From NCBI GenBank assembly GCA_022843805.1, contig JALHMY010000039.1, positions 1 through 64,000 on the forward strand: a DNA stretch of 64,000 nucleotides, in the 5' to 3' direction. Both the position numbers and the translations under genes were made by a program. This document shows, piece after piece, positions 8,152-16,688 of the stretch. The stretch comes from Fuerstiella sp. (GTDB taxonomy: Bacteria; Planctomycetota; Planctomycetia; Planctomycetales; Planctomycetaceae). The notes below the pieces were generated by a model. That model was not told where the DNA came from. It was given only the letters and a program-made list of their open reading frames with translations, and searched no databases. Position 1 is the first letter of the stretch; every line of letters begins with the position of its first letter.

Positions 8152-8190
8152 AACCCCGGAAAACGCTGCAAACCAGCATTTTCCGGGGTT
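8152..8190 (-). terminator. rho-independent terminator of tRNA-Met
   Basis: A stem AACCCCGGAAAA paired with TTTTCCGGGGTT, extended by GCTG/CAGC around a short loop. On the minus strand it is followed by a T-rich tract (TTTCTTCTTTTTG). It starts 7 bp after the tRNA 3' end. The same DNA codes on the plus strand for the last residues of the integrase remnant. Confidence 0.75.
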
Positions 8191-8196
8191 CAAAGA

Positions 8197-8222
8197 TAGC
8201 GGCGGAGGGATTCGAACCCCCG
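8197..8222. other. probable attachment site at tRNA-Met 3' end
   Basis: The integrase remnant ends inside the T-arm/acceptor end of the tRNA, the usual attB location for tyrosine-recombinase elements. The island would extend leftwards from here past the window start. The second copy of the repeat is not in the window, so the exact core cannot be fixed. Confidence 0.5.
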
Positions 8223-8270
8223 ACACGCGGATTATGATTCCGCTGCTCTAACCAGCTGAGCTACGCCGCC
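8197..8270 (-). tRNA. tRNA-Met (CAT)
   Basis: 74 nt on the minus strand from 8270 to 8197. The acceptor GGCGGCG pairs with CGCCGCT (first pair G-U), the D-arm is GCTCAGCTGGTTAGAGC, and the anticodon stem GCGGA/TCCGC encloses loop ATCATAA with anticodon CAT. The T-arm has TTCGAAT, and the discriminator base is A; CCA is not encoded. The strong resemblance to elongator tRNA-Met (GGCGGxGTAGCTCAGCTGG start) favours Met over the lysidine-modified Ile2 tRNA, which has the same gene anticodon. Confidence 0.9.
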
Positions 8271-8974
8271 ATTTCAACGCTATTCCCAGAAGAAATCCTG
8301 CCAAACCGTTGAGAACAACCGCATTTCGAAATGCGGTCATTTACCTTGTTTTGTCCGGAAACTGCTCTGGAACTCGCACAGTACCGGCAATCCCGTCGTT
8401 CGGTGTTCTGAAGGCCATTCTGAGAGAAAGACCTTTTGAACTCCGGGTTGGTTCACCAGGGGACGGGAAGTTTAGCAAAATCTGCCTCATCAACAACCGA
8501 CCCGGCGCAAAATGCGCGACTCGCTGTCCGTTGAGAACGATGCAGAGATTCCATGCCCGTTATCGGCATCAGAACGGGCTGAGGAGTATTGGAATTTTCG
8601 CCGATTTCAGTTACTCAGCAATCTGTTCAGAGATCGGGACTTTCAGCAGCAAAAACTGCCGAAATGCAGGATCTCTGATGGAATTCAGACATCCCCTCAT
8701 TTCGACTTCCACATCGTCCTCGTGAGCAGACACCACATGAGCTGCATGGGCGCATTCGGGTGTTCGTTAACCCTCGGTGATGGAGTGATAAATCGTGACG
8801 GTTTTGCCTGTGATGACGAATCTTCAGTGTCACAACAACAATCCGAATCAGCACGGCGTTGTCCGTGGTCCGATCGATCAAGTCAGGGAAGCCGGTTCGA
8901 CGAAGACAGACTCAGACTCTCTCTGGTCATTCGTCACCAGGTTTCACCTTTCAATTTCGTCGAGGTATAACGCA
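8271..8974 (+). other. 704-bp intergenic region
   Basis: Between tRNA-Met and the YTV gene. Frames of up to about 150 codons are open (8309-8725, 8512-8970) but their peptides have no protein-like or family features, and they overlap one another. The region must hold the tRNA promoter (minus strand, right of 8270) and the promoter/leader of the YTV gene. GAGG 9 nt before the ATG at 8975 is the likely ribosome-binding site. I see no RNA gene in it. Confidence 0.5.
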
Positions 8975-10318
8975 ATGAAAAGGCTCATGCTGGGAGCCGC
9001 GGTTGCAGTTGCCGTACTGCTTAACAGCGGTCTTTCGATGGCCGGGCTGTGCGGAACGGGCAGTTTTTCAAACTGTCCAACGGCAGCTTGTGCAGGCTCA
9101 GGCGACTTCGCAACAGCGTCATGCGGGACCGCACCGCAGTATCGGACAGTTCAGGAGGTCGTTTGGGAACAGCAGCAGTATTCCTGCATGAAAACGGTGT
9201 ACGATCAGTGCACCGAAACTGTTCCCGTCTCCTGTACAAGAAATGTTTACGAGACCTGCTACCGTGATGAATGCTACACGGTTTGCAAGCCGGTCTACGA
9301 AACGCACTACCGAACATGCACTTACAATGTGTGTCGGCCTGTTTATGAAACCTGCTACAAAGAGGTGACATGCACCATCCGACGGCCGGTCTACAACACC
9401 TGCTACAAAGATGTCTGCTACACAGTCTGCAAGCCGGTTTACACCACCTGTCATCGAACAGTGTGCTACACCGTCTGCAAGCCGGTTTATAACACCTGCT
9501 ACCGGGAAGTGTGCTGCACGACGTACAAGATGGAAGCAGAAACCTGCTACCGTGACTGCAGCTACACCATCTTCAAACCGGTGACTGAAACCAAAGTTGT
9601 TGATGTCTGCAGCGGCGAATGGGTGACTGAGACTCGTCACATCCCAGGGCCGATTGTTGAAAAATGTGTCTGCGACCCCTGCAATCCATGCTGCTGCCAG
9701 AAGGTTCAGGTTCAGTGCCCAGGTCGAACGATCTGCTGCCGCAAGTGGTGTCCTAAAATCGTTCAGAAAACGATCTGCTGCACTCGAATGGTTCCGGAAG
9801 TTTGCCACAAGCAGATTCCATACACAGTTTGCCGTCGGGTTCCTGTAACGACAACCAAACAGGTTCCTTACACGACATGCACATTCGTCAGCGAAACCTG
9901 CCAGAAGCAGGTTCCGTACACCGTTTGCACCATGGTTCAGCAGACCTGCACCAAAAAGGTTCCTTATACGACCTGCACATGGACACAGGAATGCGTAACG
10001 AAGAAGATTCCTTACACAACCTGCCGAATGGTTACGGAATGTGTTACGAAGCAGATTCCTTACACATGCTGCCGCATGGAACAGCAGACCTGCACTCGCA
10101 AGGTTCCGTACACAGTCTGCCGTCAGGTATGCGAAACCAAAATGGTTACAACGACGAAGTGTGTTCCTCGCCAGGTATGTGTGAACATGACCCGGTGCGT
10201 TCCACGAGTTGTCTGCCGACAGGTCGCCTGTGATCCCTGCCCAACGGTATGTGATCCATGTGTCAATGGTGCATGTGCACCAACCTGTGCTGTTCCTGGC
10301 GAAGTTAGCGTGCACTAA
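8975..10318 (+). CDS. YTV-domain cysteine-rich cell-wall protein
   Basis: 447 residues from ATG 8975 (MKRLMLGAAVAVAVLLNSGL), with a Sec signal peptide cleaved near residue 22. I rejected an upstream in-frame start because it would bury the signal peptide. The mature protein is built from about 20 short repeats of the type CYxxVCYTVCKPVYxTCYR and KKVPYTTCxxxxECV, with Cys at about one residue in six and frequent YTV/YTT triplets. This is the YTV family, described in Rhodopirellula baltica as components of the disulfide-rich planctomycete proteinaceous cell wall. The repeat type changes half-way, from CYR-CYTVCKPVY units to QVPYTxC units, with a CDPCNPCCCQ linker between. It is monocistronic, followed by a terminator. 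Confidence 0.88.
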   Translation: MKRLMLGAAVAVAVLLNSGLSMAGLCGTGSFSNCPTAACAGSGDFATASCGTAPQYRTVQEVVWEQQQYSCMKTVYDQCTETVPVSCTRNVYETCYRDECYTVCKPVYETHYRTCTYNVCRPVYETCYKEVTCTIRRPVYNTCYKDVCYTVCKPVYTTCHRTVCYTVCKPVYNTCYREVCCTTYKMEAETCYRDCSYTIFKPVTETKVVDVCSGEWVTETRHIPGPIVEKCVCDPCNPCCCQKVQVQCPGRTICCRKWCPKIVQKTICCTRMVPEVCHKQIPYTVCRRVPVTTTKQVPYTTCTFVSETCQKQVPYTVCTMVQQTCTKKVPYTTCTWTQECVTKKIPYTTCRMVTECVTKQIPYTCCRMEQQTCTRKVPYTVCRQVCETKMVTTTKCVPRQVCVNMTRCVPRVVCRQVACDPCPTVCDPCVNGACAPTCAVPGEVSVH

Positions 10319-10355
10319 ACGCGGGATGTGGAAACAGCGTTCTCAGTGAGCAAAT

Positions 10356-10387
10356 AACCAGCAGTTTCTCAACGTGAACTGCTGGTT
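10356..10387. repeat. inverted repeat after the YTV gene
   Basis: AACCAGCAGTT and AACTGCTGGTT, 11-bp arms separated by 10 bp, form a strong hairpin 37 bp after the YTV stop. No T-tract follows, so it is more likely an mRNA 3' stabilising or processing structure than a terminator. Confidence 0.6.
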
Positions 10388-10412
10388 CCACAACTCAGAG
10401 AAAAAGAATCCG

Positions 10413-10449
10413 AAGCGGAGGTTTGCGAATGCAGACCTCCGCTTTTTTG
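10413..10449 (+). terminator. rho-independent terminator of the YTV gene
   Basis: AAGCGGAGGT and ACCTCCGCTT, 10-bp arms with a 12-nt loop, are followed by TTTTTTG. It lies between the convergent YTV and response-regulator genes and serves the plus strand best. Confidence 0.85.
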
Positions 10450-10481
10450 TTTTGTCGGAAGTCCCCGATCAGTCATCATTT

Positions 10482-11672
10482 TCAGATGAGCAGATCCATG
10501 ATGGAGAAGTCGTCATCCAGAACGTCGCCACCCTTGAGTGTCCGTACGTAGCGAATCAGACGATCGAGAATATTGTCATCAGCATCGTCCGGCTGGGAGA
10601 TGAACTGCATGAACTCCCGAAACGACCATGTTCCGCCGTTTTGCTTATGAATCTCAAATGCCCCGTCACTGTACAGGAACAGCCGGGAGTTCTTTGGCAC
10701 TTCAATTTCCTGCTGTTCAAAATCGTCCAGTTCAAACATCCCCACTCCGGGGTTCTGTGATTCAAGTTCGATCGGAGCGCCGCTTCCGCCTCGAAGCAGC
10801 AGGGCGGATGGATGACCGCCGCCACTCCACGTCAGTTTTCGCGTCGTGTGATCGAATACTGCATACCACATCGTGAACGTCCGGCCTTCCTGATCTTCCA
10901 TACGAAAGCTTCGATTCAGGGCCGCAAGGACCTGAGCCGGCTGAGCCAGATCGGCTCCTCCAAGAGCTCGCGAACGCAGGACATTGCAGACAGATACGCC
11001 GAGCAGTGCAGATGCAAGGCCATGTCCGGTAACATCCAGCAGAAAGAACACGAAGCGGTCATTGTCGAGCGGAAAGTATCCGAGAGCATCTCCGCCGAGT
11101 TCCGCACTGGGGATGAATCGCCAGTCGATCCTGATTGGGGATGTGATGGGTACCGGCAGAAGTGAAGAGACATATCGAGCGCCGGTCGCCATTTCATGTG
11201 CCATGCGTTTTTCACTGACCTCCAGTGCTTCAAAAGCGGCATTGCGATCGAGCAGATTCATGTAGGCCTGGGAGTGATAGCGAATTCTGGCAATCAGCTC
11301 GAGGCGATCCGGCAGCTTCACAATGTAGTCATTTGCTCCCAGAGCAAATGCGCTGGCCTTCACAACCGGTTCTTCTGTGGAAGACAGAACAATCAGAGGA
11401 GTGTTCCGGGTTGCATTACTGGCGCGATAGAACCGAACCAGTGAGAGCCCGTCGATATCAGGCATGACGAGGTCCTGCAGGATAACGGTCGGCTTCAGGC
11501 TGGCTGCCATATCCAGAGCTTCAAACGGATTCACACAAAAGTGAAACTCGATATCCGGCTCCCCGGCAAGCATCCGACGTACGGCTTCCCCAACAATTGT
11601 CTGGTCGTCAACCAGTAAAACGATTGCTTTGCGCTGAGTTTGACGAGAGGCTAACGATGCGGATGATTGCAT
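10482..11672 (-). CDS. response regulator with PP2C-type (SpoIIE/RsbU) phosphatase output
   Basis: 396 residues. Residues 15-140 are a receiver domain: VLLVDDQTIVGEAVRRML with acidic DD, phosphoacceptor Asp in ILQDLVMPDIDG, and a VKLPDR segment carrying the conserved Lys. A short helix (EALEVSEKRMAHEM) links to a PP2C-like Ser/Thr phosphatase (about 165-395) with the metal-binding motifs AELGGDALG, DVTGHGLAS, SGGGHPSAL and YSDGAFE. Proteins of this layout dephosphorylate STAS-domain anti-sigma-antagonist proteins when the receiver is phosphorylated. It is transcribed divergently from the Hpt-STAS/CheA operon, whose first gene carries a STAS domain, so that STAS is the obvious substrate and CheA the obvious phosphate donor. 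That wiring is inference from domains and position. Confidence 0.88.
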   Translation of the reverse strand: MQSSASLASRQTQRKAIVLLVDDQTIVGEAVRRMLAGEPDIEFHFCVNPFEALDMAASLKPTVILQDLVMPDIDGLSLVRFYRASNATRNTPLIVLSSTEEPVVKASAFALGANDYIVKLPDRLELIARIRYHSQAYMNLLDRNAAFEALEVSEKRMAHEMATGARYVSSLLPVPITSPIRIDWRFIPSAELGGDALGYFPLDNDRFVFFLLDVTGHGLASALLGVSVCNVLRSRALGGADLAQPAQVLAALNRSFRMEDQEGRTFTMWYAVFDHTTRKLTWSGGGHPSALLLRGGSGAPIELESQNPGVGMFELDDFEQQEIEVPKNSRLFLYSDGAFEIHKQNGGTWSFREFMQFISQPDDADDNILDRLIRYVRTLKGGDVLDDDFSIMDLLI

Positions 11673-11905
11673 GGATTATTCAACTGTGTTGAAAAAGTGA
11701 GACGTTACCCGGAGTACATTCAGAAAATAGCCCCAAATTTTTAACGGCGCATGGTGGTCTGAACAGGAAATCAATTGCAACAGGTTTAATGAGGTTTAGA
11801 CTCAGACAGGCCAGACAAATTACAGAAACGTTGCCTGCCCGTCATAACATAACATCACTTGTGGTCTGTCACAGGGCCGGTCTGCCGCAGCAAGCGAAAA
11901 ACACG

Positions 11906-12745
11906 ATGAGTTTTGGTGCGAACGAGATGATGATGGACCTGTTTCGTTCGGAGGTGGAATCGCACTCCGAGACACTCTCGAATGCGCTCATGCAGCTGGA
12001 ACGCGATCCCAGCGATACATCCGTGTATGATTCGATGATGCGATCGGCCCATTCGATCAAGGGAGCTGCTCGAATTGTCAGAGTGGACGCGGCTGTCGAA
12101 CTTTCCCATGTGATGGAAGACTGTTTTGTTGCCGCCAGACGCGGTGAATTGCAGATTAAACCTCAGGATTTTGACGTGCTGCTGCAAGCCGTTGACCTGC
12201 TGGCACGAATCTCCGACGCGACCCGCGACAGCGAGACATCACCAGAATCTCTTGGTGACGAGGTAAGGGTTTGCGTTGATCAGCTGAAGAGTGTGCGTGG
12301 AATTACTGTAGCTGAGTCAGATGTACCGCCGATTCGGGGAAATCCAGATCCTGCCGGCAGCGATACGGTTTCAGTTGTGAAAGCTGTTCGTCAAACCCCA
12401 GCCGAATTCGCTCAACAAACGGCCCCGACGACAGCTTCAGAATCTCAAGCCGCAGAAAAACAGCCCGCCAGGCAGCAGCCGCGGGAGATTGTTCTGACCG
12501 CTGGCAGTTCGCTGTTCCAGTCAGATGCGGAAGTTCTTCGCCAGCAACTTCTTCACGAACTGAAGTCGGGAGTCAGCAGTATTCGTGTCGACATGGCTGC
12601 AACGCGAAACATCGATCCGACTGGTCTGGCATTTCTGGCGTCGGCATTGCAGCACGTGCGTGCGACCGGTGCGAGTCTGACGTTCTCTCCGATTTCCGAC
12701 GAAATGAAGGTTGTACTTCGGCTGACAGGACTCATACGGACATGA
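11906..12745 (+). CDS. Hpt-STAS two-domain signalling protein
   Basis: 279 residues from ATG 11906. Residues 1-110 are a histidine phosphotransfer domain, with phosphorylatable His49 in HSIKGAARIV. A Pro/Gln/Ala-rich linker (about 150-190) leads to a C-terminal STAS domain (about 192-279, IVLTAGSSLFQSDAEVL...). At the phosphoacceptor site of SpoIIAA-type STAS domains (D-S-S-G) this protein has D237-P-T239-G, so a phosphorylatable Thr sits directly before the Gly. Fusing Hpt to STAS on one chain would let a phosphorelay and partner switching meet in one molecule. It is the first gene of the chemosensory operon, and its stop overlaps the cheA start (ATGA). Confidence 0.85.
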   Translation: MSFGANEMMMDLFRSEVESHSETLSNALMQLERDPSDTSVYDSMMRSAHSIKGAARIVRVDAAVELSHVMEDCFVAARRGELQIKPQDFDVLLQAVDLLARISDATRDSETSPESLGDEVRVCVDQLKSVRGITVAESDVPPIRGNPDPAGSDTVSVVKAVRQTPAEFAQQTAPTTASESQAAEKQPARQQPREIVLTAGSSLFQSDAEVLRQQLLHELKSGVSSIRVDMAATRNIDPTGLAFLASALQHVRATGASLTFSPISDEMKVVLRLTGLIRT

Positions 12746-15700
12746 ACCAGCACCGAGCGGAATTCATCGTGGAGTCGCGTGAACATCTGGTGCAGTTTGA
12801 GCGATCTCTGCTCGCGCTGGAGAAAACCCGTGATGGTGAGCAGTCAAAGTCGCTCATTGAACAGGCACTGCGGGCGATTCACTCGCTAAAGGGCGATTCG
12901 GGATTTCTCGGATTTACGAAGCTGCGCGGCCTTGCACATGCAATGGAGAGTCTGCTGGAGGATTATCGCGACGGGACCATTCTGCCATCAGCCGAGGTGA
13001 TTGAGGCTCTGCTGGCCGCCGGTGATCGCCTTGCTGCCATGGTTGAAGATCCTGATCACAGTGAACTGAGCGACATCACTGATGTCGTGGACCGATTGCT
13101 GACGCTGGAAGGATCCCGTCGGCATTCGATTCCATTTGATATCAAAGTAAGCGAATGGCAGCGAAGCCATGGCAATCGTTCCCTCGTGGAACTTTTCCGC
13201 GAGCTCAGCACATTGGGAGCTGTTGGTAACCCCAGGCTTTCTGGTGTTCCTGAGCAGCTTGAAGAATGGACTGCCGGGACGAGGGCCGATGAACTCAGGT
13301 TCTCCGGAATACTGGTGGCTCACGGTTCCTCTGAGCATGCGTCTCAATTCCTGATGCCATTCCAATCTGAAAAGCACAATCCCACTGTCGTTAACTCGGA
13401 ACGCCATGATAAGAAGCAGGTGTCAGTTCAGCTTACGTTATGGCATCGGGAAACAGGAAAGTCCCTGACAGAACTATTTCGAGACATTGATCGAAGCTGT
13501 TCCGTGCAGGATCCACAGCTAATTCTGCCTGATCACCATCTGGCAGGCGGTCTGCCTTCCGGACTCATTGAATGGCGGGGAACGATTAACGCTGGTGAAG
13601 AGTTACCACTCGGCGAGTCACAGCCCGGTCTGACAACTCGGATTTCTGAACCAGCGCCGGTGCAAACGGCGACCGGGGACGAAACTCAGAAAACTGTTTC
13701 CGAGCCGGATCAGAATTCTGCAAAACCGCAAACAGCACCGACTTCTCAATCCGGACGCTCAAGTGATCCGATCAGCGAACTTGCTCCGGAAAAAACGATC
13801 CTCTCAGAGCAGAGGATCGTTGCTGAGAAGAGGATAAATGCCGACAAAGTTCCCACTGACACCGTCAGTCCTCGGGAAACCGTTGTACTTCCCGAAATGA
13901 CGTCCGGGCGTGTTTCGGTGAAGAATGATACTGAGCGTACCAGATCGCTTAGGATCAATGTTGAGCTGCTCGACCGGCTCATGAATCTGACGGGCGAGCT
14001 GACCCTGATTCGCAATCAGACACAGGTGGCATTTGCTGAGGAGCAGGGAGAATCCAGAACGCTGATTCAGCGACTCAACAACGTCACCTCGGAACTGCAG
14101 GAGACGGTTCTGCAGACACGCATGCAGCCTGTGGGAAACCTGTTTGGCCGATTTCCACGCATGGTACGCGATCTGGCACGGCAGCTGGGGCGTGAAGTGG
14201 AAATGGTGACAGTTGGCCAGGAGGTTGAGCTCGATAAGACAGTGCTTGAACGCCTTTCCGATCCATTAACGCATCTGATCCGAAACAGTATCGATCACGG
14301 ACTGGAGTCACCCGAGGTACGAGTCGCTGCCGGAAAACCACGAGCAGGGAAGATTCTGCTTTCGGCAACACCCGCGGACGGTCAGGTTTGTATTGAGATC
14401 CGGGATGATGGGAGGGGCATTGATCCGGTAGCCATTAAATCCCGCGCCGCAGCGACCGGATTGCGGACGGAAGCCGAATTGGAGCGAATGAGCACTCGTG
14501 AGCTGTTCTCGCTGATCCTTTTACCGGGATTCTCCACGGCCCGTACTGTTACGGACGTTTCGGGACGAGGTGTCGGCATGGATGTCGTCAAGACCAACGT
14601 GGAAGAACTGGAAGGCCACCTGACGATCGATTCCTGGCCTGGCCGCGGGACATCAATGGTGCTTCGAGTTCCGCTGACTCTGGCGATCGTCCCATGTCTT
14701 ATTGTCACTGTGGACCAGGACCGGTTCGCAGTGCCTCAGAGGGAACTCGAGGAGATCGTCTGTCTGCACCCAAACGGTAAACGTACGCTGGAGAACGCTT
14801 TTGATACTGAGGTGTTTCGGCTCCGGGATGTGTTGCTGCCGGTCATTCGGCTGAAGGATGTGCTGACCCATCGCCGTCCGTTTACGGCCTCGGAAAAAGC
14901 AGAAATCCTTGGCCGTCATACGATGAAGAGCGAGGATACCAACAGGATTTCCTACATCCTTGTGCTCCGAAGTAGTGGCAAGAGACTGGGCCTGCTGGTA
15001 GATCAGGTCGAGGGTCGGGAAGAAATCGTGGTGAAACCCATGCACCCCGCGCTGCGGCAACTGGCGATCTTTTCAGGTGCAACCCTGATGGGAGATGGTC
15101 GGGTTTCTCTGATTGCCAGTGTGGAAGGCATTGCCGAACATGCTCGCTGCATGGCGCTTGACGGTGATGAATTGCAGAAGACCACTACTCGTGACCCGCA
15201 CGAGGTTCATCGTGTGCTTCTGTTTGAGTATGGCGCTGATGAGCAATTTGCACTGCCTCTGATTCAGGTACGTCGAGTTGAAATGCTCGATATGAGTCGA
15301 GTCGAACACGTTGGGCAGCAGGAATTTGTCACTATTGATGGGCGATCCACCCGCATTCTGAGGCTTAGTGATGTCCTGGACGTCTCGACGCCGGAAGATT
15401 CATCGACGATGTTCCTCATACTTCCGAAGTTTGTGCCGGAACCAATGGGGATCCTGGCAAATCGTATCATAGACACGGAATCACTGGCGATTGAACTTCA
15501 GCCGCCGGGCGGCGATCGCGGAATTCTTGGAACGGCGATTATCCGCGGAAGGCTCTCCTTATTTCTGGATGTTCAGCGACTTCGTGAATTTACCTTCGGA
15601 ATCAGTCACACAACTGCAGAGAAACCAGAACCGCCTGAGTTAGCCAAAGGAATTCGTTCATTAGTTCCCAGAAGCATTTTGCTGGTTGACGATACTCCGT

Positions 15701-16047
15701 TCTTCCGTGAAATCGTTCGGAGATATCTGACGGACGACCAGACTGCAATCGTTACCGCGGTCGACGGTCAGCACGGCATGGAAATGCTGAGCACGCAGCA
15801 CTTTGATCTTGTTGTTTCTGACATCGAAATGCCCAACATGGATGGATGGCAGTTTTGCCGGTTGGCCAGGGAAAAAGGTTATCGAATGCCGTTTCTGGCA
15901 CTCACGTCACTGGCAAAAGCAGACTACGAACAGCAGGCGAAAGCGTGCGGATTCGATGACTTTGAGGAAAAACTGGATCACGATCGATTGAAACGCAAAG
16001 TTCTGCAATGGCTGGAATATTCGAAAGAAAGGGAGATCGCACAATGA
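12742..16047 (+). CDS. cheA: hybrid chemosensory histidine kinase CheA with two CheW-like domains and receiver
   Basis: 1101 residues. P1/Hpt at 1-105 with His47 (IHSLKGDSGFLG). A 130-290 region holds two copies of an unnamed module (SEWQRSHGNRSLVELFREL and LTLWHRETGKSLTELFRDI, each ending in an EW-x-G/A-T segment), then a disordered Ser/Thr/Gln linker. The dimerisation helices start LRINVELLDRLMNLTGEL. The HATPase N-box HLIRNSIDHGLE is near 510, with DDGRGID and GRGVGMDV. The first CheW-like domain spans about 650-800, a second diverged one about 820-950, and a receiver about 970-1095 has phosphoacceptor Asp1027 (VSDIEMPNMDG). It autophosphorylates His47 and should pass phosphate to receivers. 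ATGA overlaps join it to the Hpt-STAS gene before and cheW after. Confidence 0.93.
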   Translation: MNQHRAEFIVESREHLVQFERSLLALEKTRDGEQSKSLIEQALRAIHSLKGDSGFLGFTKLRGLAHAMESLLEDYRDGTILPSAEVIEALLAAGDRLAAMVEDPDHSELSDITDVVDRLLTLEGSRRHSIPFDIKVSEWQRSHGNRSLVELFRELSTLGAVGNPRLSGVPEQLEEWTAGTRADELRFSGILVAHGSSEHASQFLMPFQSEKHNPTVVNSERHDKKQVSVQLTLWHRETGKSLTELFRDIDRSCSVQDPQLILPDHHLAGGLPSGLIEWRGTINAGEELPLGESQPGLTTRISEPAPVQTATGDETQKTVSEPDQNSAKPQTAPTSQSGRSSDPISELAPEKTILSEQRIVAEKRINADKVPTDTVSPRETVVLPEMTSGRVSVKNDTERTRSLRINVELLDRLMNLTGELTLIRNQTQVAFAEEQGESRTLIQRLNNVTSELQETVLQTRMQPVGNLFGRFPRMVRDLARQLGREVEMVTVGQEVELDKTVLERLSDPLTHLIRNSIDHGLESPEVRVAAGKPRAGKILLSATPADGQVCIEIRDDGRGIDPVAIKSRAAATGLRTEAELERMSTRELFSLILLPGFSTARTVTDVSGRGVGMDVVKTNVEELEGHLTIDSWPGRGTSMVLRVPLTLAIVPCLIVTVDQDRFAVPQRELEEIVCLHPNGKRTLENAFDTEVFRLRDVLLPVIRLKDVLTHRRPFTASEKAEILGRHTMKSEDTNRISYILVLRSSGKRLGLLVDQVEGREEIVVKPMHPALRQLAIFSGATLMGDGRVSLIASVEGIAEHARCMALDGDELQKTTTRDPHEVHRVLLFEYGADEQFALPLIQVRRVEMLDMSRVEHVGQQEFVTIDGRSTRILRLSDVLDVSTPEDSSTMFLILPKFVPEPMGILANRIIDTESLAIELQPPGGDRGILGTAIIRGRLSLFLDVQRLREFTFGISHTTAEKPEPPELAKGIRSLVPRSILLVDDTPFFREIVRRYLTDDQTAIVTAVDGQHGMEMLSTQHFDLVVSDIEMPNMDGWQFCRLAREKGYRMPFLALTSLAKADYEQQAKACGFDDFEEKLDHDRLKRKVLQWLEYSKEREIAQ

Positions 16048-16532
16048 GTGAACGCGAAACACTCTATTGCACCTTCCGAACTGCAGACCGTCTTTTCGGA
16101 GTTCGTGTACTGGACGTCAGAGAAGTCACTACGGAATCCCGTTTTACAAAGATTCCTCATGCTCCGGACGAAGTTCTGGGCCTGGCCAATATCCGCGGAC
16201 ATATTTTTCTGGCGTTGAATCTGGCAACTCTGCTGGGAATTCGTGATCACTCGCCACCAGCAGATTCTCAGTTCGTCATCTTTAAACCAGCCGTCGGACC
16301 AGCATTCGGGATTGTTGTCGATCAGGTTGGTGACATCGTTTCTGTGTCCGGCAAACAGACCGAGGTCCTGTCGCCCGATGACCATGGTGTTCCGGACTTT
16401 AGTGACCGGAGTGTGTTCGTTTCCAGCGTCTGCAAACTGGATCAGCAGCTGTTGATTATTCTGGATCCTTACCGATTTTTGCCCTGTGTCGAAAATTCCA
16501 TTACGACAATTCTGAATACAGGGCCAGATTGA
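16044..16532 (+). CDS. cheW: CheW coupling protein
   Basis: 162 residues, one CheW (SH3-like double barrel) domain: TLYCTFRTADRLFGVRVLDV, then IPHAPDEVLGLANIRGHIFLA with the conserved N-I-R-G turn, then FGIVVDQVGDIV. CheW links the receptor tip to CheA in chemosensory arrays on the inner face of the membrane. The start ATG overlaps the cheA stop (ATGA); an upstream in-frame start at 16008 was rejected. GAAAGGGAG lies just upstream as ribosome-binding site. With the two CheW-like domains in CheA, three such domains are encoded in this locus. Confidence 0.93.
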   Translation: MSERETLYCTFRTADRLFGVRVLDVREVTTESRFTKIPHAPDEVLGLANIRGHIFLALNLATLLGIRDHSPPADSQFVIFKPAVGPAFGIVVDQVGDIVSVSGKQTEVLSPDDHGVPDFSDRSVFVSSVCKLDQQLLIILDPYRFLPCVENSITTILNTGPD

Positions 16533-16688
16533 AGTCAGATGTTTGTGCTTCGAATCCGGTGGTGTCTGCTTTCTGACCACCGCGAGTGATGGAGAACGAA
16601 CAGATGCAACCGGAATATCCCGGATTTTCGATTAAACGTATCTCTCGACTGAATTCGTCAAAGCTGCTTTCTAACAGGCCCAACAGCC

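Larger units (their letters stand above)
7361..8251 (+). pseudogene. site-specific tyrosine integrase remnant (catalytic domain)
   Basis: The 3' part encodes the catalytic half of a planctomycete phage-type integrase. SEHVRLRWDDILWDQNK carries the first catalytic Arg region, HSPKTEHHEGRAYRHVPLF follows, and HVVCAWMGNSPKVAQKHYL contains the terminal active-site Tyr. The reading is split by a 118-bp inserted element at 7555-7672. Removing the element and one target copy restores the frame exactly (SEH before, VRLRWDD after). Upstream of the insertion (7361-7546) the frame is open but I see no core-binding domain; a small indel near 7525-7535 is likely. The C-terminal tail (QHFPGFKD, GGIRTPDTRIM) is encoded by the terminator and antisense strand of the adjacent tRNA, as expected for an element integrated at that tRNA. 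Confidence 0.75.

Noticed and set aside
8179-8251. Integrase C-terminal peptide GGIRTPDTRIM as a real domain
   Set aside because: It is the antisense translation of the tRNA-Met T-arm/anticodon region and its terminator, not a conserved protein domain.
8309-8970. Two overlapping plus-strand frames (138 and 152 codons) before the YTV gene
   Set aside because: They overlap each other, have no family resemblance and no convincing ribosome-binding site; more likely leader/intergenic DNA.
9119-10315. 398-codon antisense frame to the YTV gene
   Set aside because: It mirrors the Cys/Tyr codon repeats of the YTV gene, which lack reverse-complement stops. No protein features or start context.
13746-15309. 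Minus-strand frames opposite cheA
   Set aside because: They are shadows of a long high-GC gene; all conserved motifs are on the plus strand.
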